A stretch of DNA of 64,000 nt, from NCBI RefSeq assembly GCF_030811455.1, contig NZ_JAUSQU010000001.1, positions 2,604,001-2,668,000 on the forward strand, read 5' to 3'. This document shows, piece after piece, positions 40,578 through 51,732 of the stretch. The notes beneath the pieces were generated by a model. That model was not told the DNA's origin. It saw nothing but the letters and a program-made list of their open reading frames with translations, and made no database searches. The DNA is from Streptosporangium lutulentum. GTDB taxonomy: Bacteria; Actinomycetota; Actinomycetes; Streptosporangiales; Streptosporangiaceae. The position numbers were made by a program, and so were the translations under genes. Positions within the stretch are counted from its first letter, which is position 1. Each line of letters opens with the position of its first letter.

Positions 40578-41402
40578 GTGCCTGCTCATCAGAGGTCCGC
40601 GGCTCTGGCGCCGTTCGTGGCGACACTGAGCCCCTACGAGCTCGGCCCGGGCTCGGCCGGCGTTCATCGCGGGCTGCCCTCGTCCACGATGTCGATCACG
40701 ATCCCGGAGACGGACTCGTTGGAGATCGCGTGGCTCGGGCGGCCCGGCTCGCGGAAACGGTTCCGGGCCGTCGTCGCCGGGCTTCACCTGGACGCGGCCG
40801 AGTTGAGGCAGGAGGGCGGCACGCGCGGCGTGTGGCTGACACTCAGCCCGCTGGGTGCCGGCGCGCTGCTGGGGATCCCGGCGTCGGCGCTGTCCGGCCA
40901 CGTCGCCGATCTCGCCGACGTGGCCCCGGCGATGGCGTACCTGCCGGAGCAGCTGGCGGCCTGCCGGTCCTGGCCGCAACGTCGAGCCCTCGTCGAAGGC
41001 GCCCTGATCGCCGGACGGGCCCGGCACGAGGAGAACACCGGCGGCCAAGAACTGCGGGCCACGCTGGCGGCACTGTCCGGGAGCACCCGGGTGCAGGAGG
41101 CGGCTCGGCTTCTCGGGTGCTCCCGGCGTCACCTGAGCGGTACGGTTCGCACCGTGTTGGGGGTGACGCCGAAGGAGTACCAGCGGCTCCTTCGGTTCGA
41201 GGCCGCACGCGGCGGGCTCGTGGCCGCCGCCCGCGCGGGGACGGCCAGCCTGGCGGCGGTGGCCGCGGCGTCGGGATTCGCCGACCAGGCGCACCTCACC
41301 CGGGAATGGCGGGCCATGGCCGGGTGCACGCCGACCGAGTGGCTACGCGCCGAAGGCCTGGCCGCGCGGGGTCCATCAGGCCGTGGGGGCGCGTCCAGAT
41401 GA
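40578..41402 (+). CDS. AraC family regulator
   Basis: 274 residues from the GTG at 40578, eight bases after GAAGGGG; a GTG at 40569 is nearly as good. The N-terminal half is a small ligand domain ('ALAPFVATLSPYELGPGSAG'). The C-terminal half has the AraC DNA-binding domain ('RVQEAARLLGCSRRHLSGTV', 'AAVAAASGFADQAHLTREWR'). It precedes a VOC gene by 67 bp and probably regulates it. Confidence 0.88.
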   Translation: MPAHQRSAALAPFVATLSPYELGPGSAGVHRGLPSSTMSITIPETDSLEIAWLGRPGSRKRFRAVVAGLHLDAAELRQEGGTRGVWLTLSPLGAGALLGIPASALSGHVADLADVAPAMAYLPEQLAACRSWPQRRALVEGALIAGRARHEENTGGQELRATLAALSGSTRVQEAARLLGCSRRHLSGTVRTVLGVTPKEYQRLLRFEAARGGLVAAARAGTASLAAVAAASGFADQAHLTREWRAMAGCTPTEWLRAEGLAARGPSGRGGASR

Positions 41403-41469
41403 CGGCGGACGCACGGGGCGTTCCCAAATCTTCAAGACCCCTGCCTCCGCCCGGCCCGACGATGGGTTC

Positions 41470-41862
41470 ATGACACTTGATATTCGTCTTTCTCCCCGTC
41501 TCATCGTGCCCGACCCGGACCGTGCGTCGGCGTTCTACCAGATCGCCCTTGGCGCTGAGCAGGTGTTCAGCGCCAAGGGCGACGACGGCCGGCCCAGCGT
41601 CATTGATCACCGCTTCGGTGGGTCGTCCTTCCGGGTCTCGCCGGCCGCCTCATCGTGGGGATGGCTGTCACCCGATGATCTCGGCGGATCCGCGGTCCTC
41701 CTCGAGGTCGAGGTCGACGATCCGGACGCGGTCGGCGAACGCATGATCGCCCACGGCGCTGAGGTGGTCGTGCCGATCGAGAACCGGCCCTACGGCAAGC
41801 GCTCGGGCCGCATCCGTGACCCGTTCGGCCACCTGTGGATCATCACGGGCGAGCTGCGCTGA
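41470..41862 (+). CDS. VOC family protein (glyoxalase/bleomycin-resistance fold)
   Basis: 130 residues. 'LSPRLIVPDPDRASAFYQIA' starts the first module; 'VVPIENRPYGKRSGRIRDPF' and 'GHLWIITGEL' close the second, the familiar Y-G-x-R-x-G-R-x-x-D-P-F-G-H-x-W ending of the PhnB/YwbC group. Pairs with the AraC regulator upstream. Ligand unknown. Confidence 0.87.
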   Translation: MTLDIRLSPRLIVPDPDRASAFYQIALGAEQVFSAKGDDGRPSVIDHRFGGSSFRVSPAASSWGWLSPDDLGGSAVLLEVEVDDPDAVGERMIAHGAEVVVPIENRPYGKRSGRIRDPFGHLWIITGELR

Positions 41863-41988
41863 GCCGACTGATCAGCCGTTGACCAAGGCCGGCTCCGGCG
41901 TGGCCCAGGCTGAAATCACGGCCGGATGAGGTCGAGCCGGACGGTTGCGCCAAGGTCAGCGATGGTGGTCTTGCCGGGTCCAACAACG

Positions 41989-42028
41989 GACGAGCCCGGT
42001 CGACCGTGGTGGCTCGACCGGGCTCGTC
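41989..42028. terminator. Strong stem-loop between VOC gene and katG
   Basis: A perfect 15-bp inverted repeat (41989-42003 and 42014-42028) with a 10-base loop, 14 bases from the katG stop. Likely the katG-furA terminator. Confidence 0.75.
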
Positions 42029-42041
42029 GGGTGGAAACGGA

Positions 42042-44327
<2,286 letters not shown>

Positions 44328-44759
44328 TTAGCTGGCGGTGGAACAGTTAAGGCATACGCCCCAGTAAATGACCTCGGCCTCGTCGATCACGAAGCCGTGA
44401 TCGTTGGACGCGGTCAGGCAGGGCGCCTCACCGATCGCACAGTCGACGTCGGCGACGACGCCGCACGATCGGCACACGATGTGGTGGTGATTGTCGCCGA
44501 CCCGCCCCTCGAACAGGGCCGGACTGCCCGGCGGTTCTATACGGCGGACGAGCCCCGCGGTGGTGAGCGCGTGGAGGCCTTCGTACACGGCTTGGAGGGA
44601 GACCTGGCCGATACGGTCACGCACGCCCGAGGTGAGCGCCTCGACACCGAGATGGTCACCGTTTCGGACGGTTTCGAGCAGCGCGACACGGGCCGCCGTC
44701 ACCCGTAGGCCGGCACCTCGCAGCTCCTCGGCGATGGTCGGGGGCTGGGATGCGGTCAT
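44328..44759 (-). CDS. furA: Fur family regulator FurA
   Basis: 143 residues. Winged HTH 'AELxxAGLRVTxAR'-like start, regulatory metal site H91-H93 ('HHHIVC'), and structural zinc pairs C96/C99 and C136/C139. FurA proteins of actinobacteria repress their own operon with katG and are relieved by peroxide. The pairing here is exactly that operon. Confidence 0.93.
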   Translation of the reverse strand: MTASQPPTIAEELRGAGLRVTAARVALLETVRNGDHLGVEALTSGVRDRIGQVSLQAVYEGLHALTTAGLVRRIEPPGSPALFEGRVGDNHHHIVCRSCGVVADVDCAIGEAPCLTASNDHGFVIDEAEVIYWGVCLNCSTAS

Positions 44760-44783
44760 TACTCCAATATACCGCCATAAACA

Positions 44784-44811
44784 TGAATAGTTAAATATAG
44801 TGACTTATTCA
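44784..44811 (-). promoter_or_regulatory. AT-rich furA promoter region with inverted repeat
   Basis: TGAATA (44784-44789) faces TATTCA (44806-44811) across 16 AT-rich bases, 25 bp upstream of the furA start. AT-rich dyads here are the usual FurA operators. The right arm overlaps the end of an integrase remnant. Confidence 0.5.
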
Positions 44812-44900
44812 AGCCTTAGTAGATCCCCCTTTGGCGTCCGAGAACACATGCGTGTACGTGTTCATGATCAGCCCGATCCGGCGGTGACCCGGCGTCTTCA
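44809..44900 (-). pseudogene. C-terminal remnant of a tyrosine integrase
   Basis: The minus strand reads 'PGHRRIGLIMNTYTHVFSDA' then 'KGGSTKA' and stops at 44809. This is the box II end of phage-type tyrosine recombinases, including the histidine and the nucleophilic Tyr. The rest of the gene is absent. It marks a former integration event next to furA. Confidence 0.7.
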
Positions 44901-45149
44901 TCGCGGCCCGAGGCGCCGGCAGGTGAGCGGGAACGAGGCACAGGCATGGCGCGGGTTGTGAAGCCTCGGCGAGTCGAGCCCCGCTCCATTCCGGGGAGCA
45001 CCGATTCCGGGTGATCGGCCGGGTGACAACAACCTCGGACGGGACGGGGGACGTTCGTGGACCGTAAGGCCAGATCAGAGCCGGTATGCGCCGACCGCCT
45101 GGATCGCCTTACGGGCAGGTACCGGTCTCTTGCCGAAGCTAGTCGGCCT

Positions 45150-45222
45150 GGATTGCCGTACGAGACGATCTGCGCGTCGATGCCGTGCTCGTCCATGTCC
45201 CGTAGCCGGCCGTCGCCGAGGT
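45150..45222 (-). pseudogene. Amidohydrolase fragment
   Basis: About 24 codons on the minus strand read 'LGDGRLRDMDEHGIDAQIVS', a typical stretch of TIM-barrel amidohydrolases ('R..DMD..GID.Q'). Both ends are lost. Confidence 0.5.
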
Positions 45223-45248
45223 CACTGCCGAGCCGTACGGCCTCGCCC

Positions 45249-45439
45249 ATCTCGACCACGCTCGGCACTTCGCCGACCGGCTACGCCAGACCTCGGCCGC
45301 CCCCGTCGTCTACGCCGAGCTGCGTGGCGGCAATCACGCCTTCGACCTGTACCACTCGGTCCGCTTCGAGGCGGTCGTCGACGCCGTCGAGGCATTCACC
45401 GCCCGAGTGAGATCACAGAAGAGGACACCCCAGCCCTAG
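45249..45439 (+). pseudogene. Alpha/beta-hydrolase C-terminal fragment
   Basis: A plus-strand frame reads 'HARHFADRLRQTSAAPVVYA' then 'ELRGGNHAFDLYHS' and ends at TAG 45437-45439. 'GGNHAFD' contains the catalytic His of lipase/esterase-type hydrolases (LipR group). The nucleophile half is missing; the sequence joins the amidohydrolase fragment directly upstream. Confidence 0.65.
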
Positions 45440-45780
45440 CGATCCCAACCTGCCCGCAGGCCACCGGCACAGACCGGTCCTGCCGGCGCGAGTCCAGGGC
45501 GCTGGGCGCGAGCCCGGGTGTGGTCACGGCGGCCAGGTAATCAAAGCCACAAACCGTGACCCTACGGACACGCCAAGCCGCCACCGATCAGTACGACCAA
45601 ACCGAGATCAACGATCACTAGAGGACTCTGCTGACCTGCGATTCGGTTCTCAGCGTTGCTACCCGTCGGTAGAGCCCCCGGCCCCCGACCAGCCCCGGCC
45701 GGGTGGGCCTCACCGTCGGAACCGGTCTGCGCCGAACCCCTCAAGCAACGCAACCTCGCCCGGTACCTGTTTCCGCACCC

Positions 45781-46137
45781 CGCCGGTCGCGTCCAGCGTG
45801 ACCAGCCGCGCCCACGTCGTCTGCTGCGCCGTCCGATCGCGAGTGCGCCCGGCTGTGGGGGAGGGCTTTACGGTGCTGATTTCTGCGGGCGCCGGAGGAG
45901 CATGCCAGGCCCGTCCACCGTGCTTGTCCTTTGGCGGGTATGGCTGATGACCGGGGCAGGAGAGCGGAAGGTGATCTGGCGATGGGGGAGTCGTCGGCGA
46001 GGGTGCGCGTGGCTGGGTTGGCGTCATCTGCGATCCGCAGGCTCTTGTTGTGGAGCGGAGGTACGCCAGCGGGTTTCCTGTGGGTGTGGTTGAACGAAGT
46101 CCACTTATTAATCTACATTGTAAAGGCGTCCGGACAC
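45781..46137 (+). repeat. Dispersed repeat R, copy 2
   Basis: About 357 bp similar to 627-1015 in the same orientation, including ATCTACATTGTAAAGGC at its right end; the facing TTTACAATG arm of copy 1 is absent here. No convincing gene inside. The 340 bp to its left (45440-45780) also hold no gene that I recognise. Confidence 0.7.
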
Positions 46138-46249
46138 ATCGGCTGAATCGTTCAAGAAAATTCTGGTGATCTCCCGCGTCAGTGTCGGGCGTTCTGATCA
46201 CCACCGTTACGGTTCGTACCGTTCGCCTGGTACGTCGTGGAGGTGGTCG

Positions 46250-46704
46250 GTGTCGACGCGGTTGTTCTCCGAGGATCAGCTGGAGCAGCTGCGGTCGTTC
46301 CCCGACATCGGCCGGGATGATCTGATCCGGTTCTTCACGCTGACACCGGCTGATGTCGCGTTTGTCGACCCGGGGGCATGGGCGGGGCGCAACGGACCGC
46401 TTGGGGCTTGCTGTTCAGCTGTGTACGTTGCCGTGGCTTGGGCTCGTCCCGGATGAGGTGAGCTCGGCGCCGCCGGTGGCGGTGGCCCGGCTGGCCGAGC
46501 GGCTGGGGTCGCGGGCCAAGATCCAAGACCGATGAGGCGCTGGTCGAGCGGGCGAAGAAGGGTGAGACCCGCCGGCTGCTGATGGACGTGATCCTTCCGG
46601 TGCTGGCCGACCCGTCGATTCCCGACGAACAGGTCGGTGGCCTGCTGCGGGAGAGGCGGCTGGCGCCCCTTGCTCCCGGCCGAACGCCGAGCCTGCGCCC
46701 ATGA
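46250..46704 (+). pseudogene. Tn3-family transposase, N-terminal remnant with frameshifts
   Basis: Starts at GTG 46250 after GGAGG: 'VSTRLFSEDQLEQLRSFPDI' continues to about 46380, then the frame changes and reads 'ATDRLGLAVQLCTLPWLGLV', and changes again to 'RRLLMDVILPVLADPSIPDE' then 'QVGGLLRERR', stopping at 46702. All three are successive parts of the DUF4158 N-terminus of actinobacterial Tn3 transposases. The catalytic part is gone. A short direct repeat, CCGGCCGAACGCCGAGCC, occurs near 46676 and 46738 just after. Confidence 0.8.
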
Positions 46705-46806
46705 CGGGTTCTTGGGGGCTGGATAAGGTTCCGGGTCCGGCCGAACGCCGAGCCGCCATGTGCGTGGGCTTGGAGGAGCGAGGCGGGGAGAGGAGTGGGC
46801 CCGCAT

Positions 46807-47406
46807 TCAACTGCCGAGGGCGCGCTTTTGCGGGTGGATCGCCTCGCCGCGGGCGAGCATGTCAACGAACTGGGTGATACGGCGGGCTCGGGTCTCGGCG
46901 CGTTTGGCGTTCGCGATCCGATAGAGAACGGCGTAGCGGTTTTGGGAGGTGAGGATGTCGAACATCGCTTGTGCCTGGGGTTTCGCGGCCAATGCGGCGG
47001 CCAGGTCGGCTGGTACCTCGATGCCGGCTTGTCCCGCGTAGGCCGTGTCCCAGCGGCCGTCGGCCTTGGCGCGTTCGACCTCGGTCATTCCGGCCGGATG
47101 CATCCGGCCCTCGCTGATCAGACGGGTGACGATGGAAACGTTCCGCGCTGACCAGGGACTTTGCCTTCCGCGAGGGGTGAAGCGCCGGCAGAGGGTGATG
47201 TCATCCCGCCGTCGTAGCCGACCATCGATCCAGCCGTGGCACAGGGCTTCGTCGAGCGCCTGGTCATAGGTCAGACTGGTGGGCCGGGTCGTGTTCTGCT
47301 TGGCGAGGACCAGCCACACCCCTGCCGAGCTGTCGTGGTGCCTGCTGAGCCACTCCCGCCAGGCTCGGGCATCGGTAACGGTCAGTTCCAGTGGTTCGTC
47401 GCTCAT
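46807..47406 (-). CDS. YdeI/OmpD-associated family protein
   Basis: 199 residues from the ATG at 47406, nine bases after AGGGG; an ATG two codons upstream is possible. 'WREWLSRHHDSSAGVWLVLA', 'TYDQALDEALCHGWIDGRLR' and 'TPRGRQSPWSARNVSIVTRL' are the hallmark segments, followed by a C-terminal helical domain. The family is linked to bacteriocin or peptide protection in some bacteria, without firm biochemistry. Confidence 0.88.
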   Translation of the reverse strand: MSDEPLELTVTDARAWREWLSRHHDSSAGVWLVLAKQNTTRPTSLTYDQALDEALCHGWIDGRLRRRDDITLCRRFTPRGRQSPWSARNVSIVTRLISEGRMHPAGMTEVERAKADGRWDTAYAGQAGIEVPADLAAALAAKPQAQAMFDILTSQNRYAVLYRIANAKRAETRARRITQFVDMLARGEAIHPQKRALGS

Positions 47407-47576
47407 CGTCATGTGCCCCTGATGATCATCGAAGGGATGGTTGGCGGCGGTCACCCGAAGGTGGGATCCCAGGACGGGGCCTGCCGGACGTGGCGCTGGA
47501 TCGGTCAGCGGTGGAGCCGGCCGATCCAGCGCCACGTCGCCACCGCGGCCTCTGGACGGATGACGCCCGCCCGCCT

Positions 47577-47680
47577 TCACCAGGTCTTGCCGGCCTGCTC
47601 CCGGATCGTGTGGTTGATCCGGTTGAAGAAGTTGGTGATTGCGATGTTCAGGATGATCGCGTGCGCCCATCCGGCCCGTC
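47577..47680 (-). pseudogene. C-terminal fragment of a carboxymuconolactone-decarboxylase-like (AhpD fold) protein
   Basis: The minus strand reads 'AHAIILNIAITNFFNRINHT' then 'IREQAGKTW' and stops. This is the last helix of CMD/AhpD-type alkylhydroperoxidase proteins. The CxxC active site part is missing. Confidence 0.6.
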
Positions 47681-47912
47681 ATCTACCGCACCTTGGCGGA
47701 GGTCATCGTCGTCGGAATGGACTTTTCGGATGGGTGCGCCTGCCCGTACGAGGGTGAAGTCGAGATCCGGTGGGTAGTGCTCAAGCCCAGCCGAGTACGC
47801 CGTGCCGAGTCCGGAACGCGAGGACTACCTGCGGACGCAGATCGCGCACCGATTAGGTTTCCGCGCCGTGCCCGTCTGTACGTGTGAGATCGACTCACGA
47901 GAGGCTGACACG

Positions 47913-48473
47913 ATGCGGAAACTGATCTTCGGCATGAACCTGAGCCTGGACGGCTACATCGCCGCGCCCGGCGACGACCTCGGCTGGAGCGTACCGAGCG
48001 ACGAGCTGTTCCAGTGGTGGTCCGACCGGGTGGGGGCGACCGGCCTGACGCTGTACGGGCGCAAACTGTGGGAGGCGATGAGCTCCCACTGGCCGACCGC
48101 CGACCAGCAGCCCGGCGCCACACCGGCGGAGATCGAGTACGCCCGCCGCTGGCGGGACATGCCGAAGGTGGTGTTCTCCTCGACGACCAGCACGGTCGAC
48201 TGGAACACCCGCCTGGTCACCGGCGACGCGGTCGCCGAGATCACCCGGCTCAAGGCCGAAGACGGCGGCCCCATGGACATCGTCGGCGCCACACTTGCCG
48301 CAGCGGCCATGCGGGCCGGGCTGATCGACGAGTACGTGCTGGTCGCCCACCCGGTCCTGGTGGGCGGCGGCACGCCGTTCTTCACGGCCCTGGACAGCTG
48401 GGTGAACCTGAACCTGGTGGAGACGCGGACGTTTCCCAACGGCGTGGTGCTGACCCGATACGAGACGAAGTGA
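47913..48473 (+). CDS. Dihydrofolate reductase family protein (RibD C-terminal domain)
   Basis: 186 residues, GAGAGG upstream of the ATG. 'MRKLIFGMNLSLDGYIAAPG', 'GLTLYGRKLWEAMSSHWPTA' and 'GPMDIVGATLAAAAMRAGLI' with 'HPVLVGGGTPFF' follow the RibD_C fold, NADPH-dependent reductases of unknown physiological substrate in most actinobacteria. Confidence 0.9.
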   Translation: MRKLIFGMNLSLDGYIAAPGDDLGWSVPSDELFQWWSDRVGATGLTLYGRKLWEAMSSHWPTADQQPGATPAEIEYARRWRDMPKVVFSSTTSTVDWNTRLVTGDAVAEITRLKAEDGGPMDIVGATLAAAAMRAGLIDEYVLVAHPVLVGGGTPFFTALDSWVNLNLVETRTFPNGVVLTRYETK

Positions 48474-48683
48474 TGAGCACGGGCCAGATGCTCGGCTCGT
48501 GAGGCCAGGTCCTGGGCTCGTGAGGCCGGGTCGAAATCCTTCCTGGCGTGCTCACCGTGACCCTCGGCTATGAGGGAACCTTCCCCGGGCCCTTCCTCGC
48601 GTTCCGAGTGAGCTGTTGACCGACGTGCTGGAGATGAGGGCGACGGCGTCGTTGATCGTGACGATGTTCTTCGGGCATGAAGA

Positions 48684-48710
48684 CGCCCCGCCGGCAACGC
48701 CGGCGGGGCG
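48684..48710. terminator. Stem-loop downstream of the ECF sigma gene
   Basis: A perfect 12-bp inverted repeat (48684-48695, 48699-48710) with an AAC loop, 45 bases past the sigma gene stop; no T run. The remainder of 48474-48754 shows no gene. Confidence 0.65.
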
Positions 48711-48754
48711 GTGGTGTTCGCGTTGCCGCGTTGGTGTTCAGCTGGTCGGGGTGC

Positions 48755-49831
48755 TCATTCCGCGGTGACTTCGGTGACGGCGGCCCGTGCGCTGGACTCG
48801 TCGACGATGGGGCCTTTGTCTGATGACAGTGTCGGGGGCAGGCCCAGCCATGGTTTGTCGGTGGCGTCGAATCCGGTGAGCTCGGCGATCTTCCCGTCGA
48901 CGATGTGCAGGACCGCGATGTTGAATAGCCGGTACTCCGGGTCGTCGGGGGTGCGGAGGTACAGCACGGCGGCAGGCATGCGGTTGACCGTCGTGGTGAT
49001 ACAGCGCCAGTCGTCGTGGCCGCGCTGGAAGAGCCCACCGGAGACCCAGCCGTCCACCGCGTCCTTGGCCGTGATGACCGAGGTGCCCGGCTCGGGCAGC
49101 ATCGCGAAGCGCAGGTCGTCGCGCAGCAGGGACATCAGCCCGTCCAGGTCGTTGCGCTCATGGGCGTCGATATACGACTTCACCACGCCGCGCTCGTCAT
49201 TCGACAGCTCGTGGGTGGCGGGGCTCCGCCAGTCGAGGCGGCGGTCGGGCAGCTGCTCGCGCATCGTCACACGGGCTCGCTGCAGTGCGCTGGTCACCGA
49301 TGCGACGGTCAGCTCGAGGGCGTCGGCGGCCTTCGACGCCGGCCAGCCGAGGACGTCGCGCAGGATGAACACCGCCCGCTGCCGCGGCGGCAGGTGCTGG
49401 ACGGCGACGATGAACGCCAGCTCGATCGTCTCCCGTGCCACCACCGATTCCTGCGGGTCCTCGGGGAGCATCCGGTCGGGGTAGGGCTGCAGGTACAGCA
49501 CCTCGGAGCCGGGGTCCGGCAGCTCGGACGGTACGGGTGTGCGGTCGTTGCGCTTCTCCAGGAAGTCGAGGCAGGCGTTCGTCGCGATTCGGTACAGCCA
49601 GGTCCGCAGGGCCGCGTGGCCCTTGAACGACTCCCGCTTGTTCCACGCTCGCAGGAACGTCTCCTGCGTCATGTCCTGGGCATCCTCGTAGTTCGCGAGC
49701 ATCCGGTAGCAGTGCACCTGCAGCTCACGCCGGTGGCGCTCCGTGATGAGTGCGAACCGCGCCGTGTCGCCTGAGCGGGCCGCCGCGAGGAACGTGGCCT
49801 CGTCGGCGCCCGGCGGTCTGGTGTCGGTCAT
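48755..49831 (-). CDS. ECF sigma factor with SnoaL-like C-terminal domain (SigX5/SigG type)
   Basis: 358 residues from the ATG at 49831, nine bases after GAAGGA; in-frame ATG/GTG codons 6 and 18 bases upstream are alternatives. Region 2 'RMLANYEDAQDMTQETFLRA' and 'LRTWLYRIATNACLDFLEKR', region 4 'PPRQRAVFILRDVLGWPASK', then an NTF2/SnoaL domain from about 210 ('VKSYIDAHERNDLDGLMSLL', 'NIAVLHIVDGKIAELTGFDA'). In this class the fused domain takes the place of a separate anti-sigma. No anti-sigma gene is adjacent. Confidence 0.92.
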   Translation of the reverse strand: MTDTRPPGADEATFLAAARSGDTARFALITERHRRELQVHCYRMLANYEDAQDMTQETFLRAWNKRESFKGHAALRTWLYRIATNACLDFLEKRNDRTPVPSELPDPGSEVLYLQPYPDRMLPEDPQESVVARETIELAFIVAVQHLPPRQRAVFILRDVLGWPASKAADALELTVASVTSALQRARVTMREQLPDRRLDWRSPATHELSNDERGVVKSYIDAHERNDLDGLMSLLRDDLRFAMLPEPGTSVITAKDAVDGWVSGGLFQRGHDDWRCITTTVNRMPAAVLYLRTPDDPEYRLFNIAVLHIVDGKIAELTGFDATDKPWLGLPPTLSSDKGPIVDESSARAAVTEVTAE

Positions 49832-50275
49832 GGTCATCAATCCTTCCACCGGTGCGAGGGCTAACAGAACTGACGATGTGGCGGAGGATTTCTGATCGGT
49901 GAAGCCGCTGACACCGGGCCGTTCGCCAGGCCGGATGGGTCGGGGTCGATCCAGGGGACGTGCTCAGGGTCGGGCACACCCTCGATGTCGAGGTGGGGCC
50001 GGCACGGCTAAGCGTTGTTTCTCGGCGCCTGCTACTTAGGGGCCGCATCGGCGCGCCTCCGACCGCGATGCCAAACCAGACGCCGCCTTGGCGAGGTCAG
50101 TCACCCGCGCGGCCTCGCCGAGGTCGGACAGGACGCCTAACCGACGGTTCAGACCGGCGGTGGCGCGCCGCGTTTCGGCGGCTAGTCGAGGGCCAAGCAT
50201 CTGGCGGGCGGCGCCAAGGAGCTGTGCCTCGACGACATCGACTCGGTCAGGCGCGACGTCGAGGCCCCCGACGAC
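49832..50275. other. Intergenic stretch without recognised genes
   Basis: About 440 bp between the sigma gene and the MFS gene. Short open frames exist on both strands but none resembles a known family, and I see no strong symmetric element. Confidence 0.45.
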
Positions 50276-51508
50276 CTACGCGCGGCTGTCCTTCTTGGCG
50301 TCGGCGTCCACACGGCCGTCGTCGTCCGTGATTTTGAGCTTTCGTATGGCGGGAGCCAGCACGTAGGGTAGGTGGGCCGCCGCGGTGCCGAGGCAGGCGA
50401 TCCACAGGAGCTGGTGAACGGTGATGGCCTCGCCCAGCAGCCCGCCGACGAGACCGCCGAGCGGCAGCGAACCCCACATGAGGAAGCGGAGGCTGGCGTT
50501 CATCCTGCCGCGCAGGGCTTCTGGGCAGATCGCCTGGCGGTAACTGCCCTGGGCGATGTCGTTCATGACCGCGACCAGGAAGACGAGCGCCAGGCCGATC
50601 GGGTACAGGGCGAGCCGCCAGCCGGGTCCGGTGAAGGCGACGAGCCCGTAGAGCGGCAGCATGAGGACGGCTGTGCCGAACATCGTGGGGCCGTGACCGA
50701 AGCGGGCGATCACGCGTGACGCGAGGAGCGCGCCGAGCAGGCCGCCCGCCCCCGCGCCCGAGATCATCAGGCCGTAGACCGCCGCGCTCACGCCCAGCTC
50801 GTTGATCAGGTACAACGGCTGGACGATGCCCCAGATGCCGGTGACGAACATGTTCATGGCGCCGACGAGGCCGATCAGGCGCAGGATGGGGTGGCCGAGC
50901 ACGTAGCGCAGGCCCTCCATCAGGCTCACGCGCCCCCCGGAGGGGGTCTCCTTGGCCTTGACGGTCGCCAGCAGGGCGGCGGAGACCATGTAGCTGACCG
51001 CGTCGACCACGATGGCGATGGGCGCCGTGAGCACCTGCACGAGCCAGCCGCCGAGCCCGGGGCCGAAGAGCATGGAGAGGCTGCGCACGGACTCCAGGGT
51101 TCCCATGCTCTTGGGCAGCTGCTCCTTGGTCACGATGGAGGGCAGAAAGCTCATGTGGGCGACGTCGAAGAAGGCCGTGCCGATGCTGACGATCACGGCG
51201 ACCGCGTAGAGCTGCGCCAGCGTGAGCGCGTCGAACAGCGCGGCGATCGGGATGGAGGCCAGGGACACCGCGCGCAGCACGTCGGCCGTCACCAGGATGG
51301 GCTTCCTGCGCAACCGGTCCACCCACACGCCGGCGGGCAACCCGAAGAGGAGGAAGCCGATCATCTGGGCCGCGCCGAGCAGGCCGATCTCTAACGGGCC
51401 CGCGCCGAGCACCAGCAGCGCGACCAGCGGGAGGGCCACGCGCGTGACCTGGGTGCCGGACTGGCTGAAGCCGTCGGCGATGACGTAACGAAGGAAAACG
51501 GGGGGCAT
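50276..51508 (-). CDS. MFS transporter (MFS_3, EntS-like)
   Basis: 410 residues, 12 predicted helices. 'YVIADGFSQSGTQVTRVALP', 'GLPAGVWVDRLRRKPILVTA' (motif A) and 'SLSMLFGPGLGGWLVQVL' match the MFS_3/enterobactin-exporter-like group, common as export or self-resistance pumps. No regulator is adjacent. Confidence 0.9.
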   Translation of the reverse strand: MPPVFLRYVIADGFSQSGTQVTRVALPLVALLVLGAGPLEIGLLGAAQMIGFLLFGLPAGVWVDRLRRKPILVTADVLRAVSLASIPIAALFDALTLAQLYAVAVIVSIGTAFFDVAHMSFLPSIVTKEQLPKSMGTLESVRSLSMLFGPGLGGWLVQVLTAPIAIVVDAVSYMVSAALLATVKAKETPSGGRVSLMEGLRYVLGHPILRLIGLVGAMNMFVTGIWGIVQPLYLINELGVSAAVYGLMISGAGAGGLLGALLASRVIARFGHGPTMFGTAVLMLPLYGLVAFTGPGWRLALYPIGLALVFLVAVMNDIAQGSYRQAICPEALRGRMNASLRFLMWGSLPLGGLVGGLLGEAITVHQLLWIACLGTAAAHLPYVLAPAIRKLKITDDDGRVDADAKKDSRA

Positions 51509-51732
51509 TCGATCTACCCTAGGGGTGGGTTGGCGCTCTGCGATATTTCAGCGAGCGGCATCAGCGGGGTGGGGGCTCTGACGCTTTCTCTGTGGAGCAA
51601 TCACTCGCTGTTGCGCAGGCTCCTTGTGGCTTGACGTACGTGATCTCGTAGCTATCCGCACATGAGTGCGGTCGTCCCGTAATGATCCGTTCTGCCATGA
51701 ACTGATCATGCGAAACGACCGCGAGGCCCATC

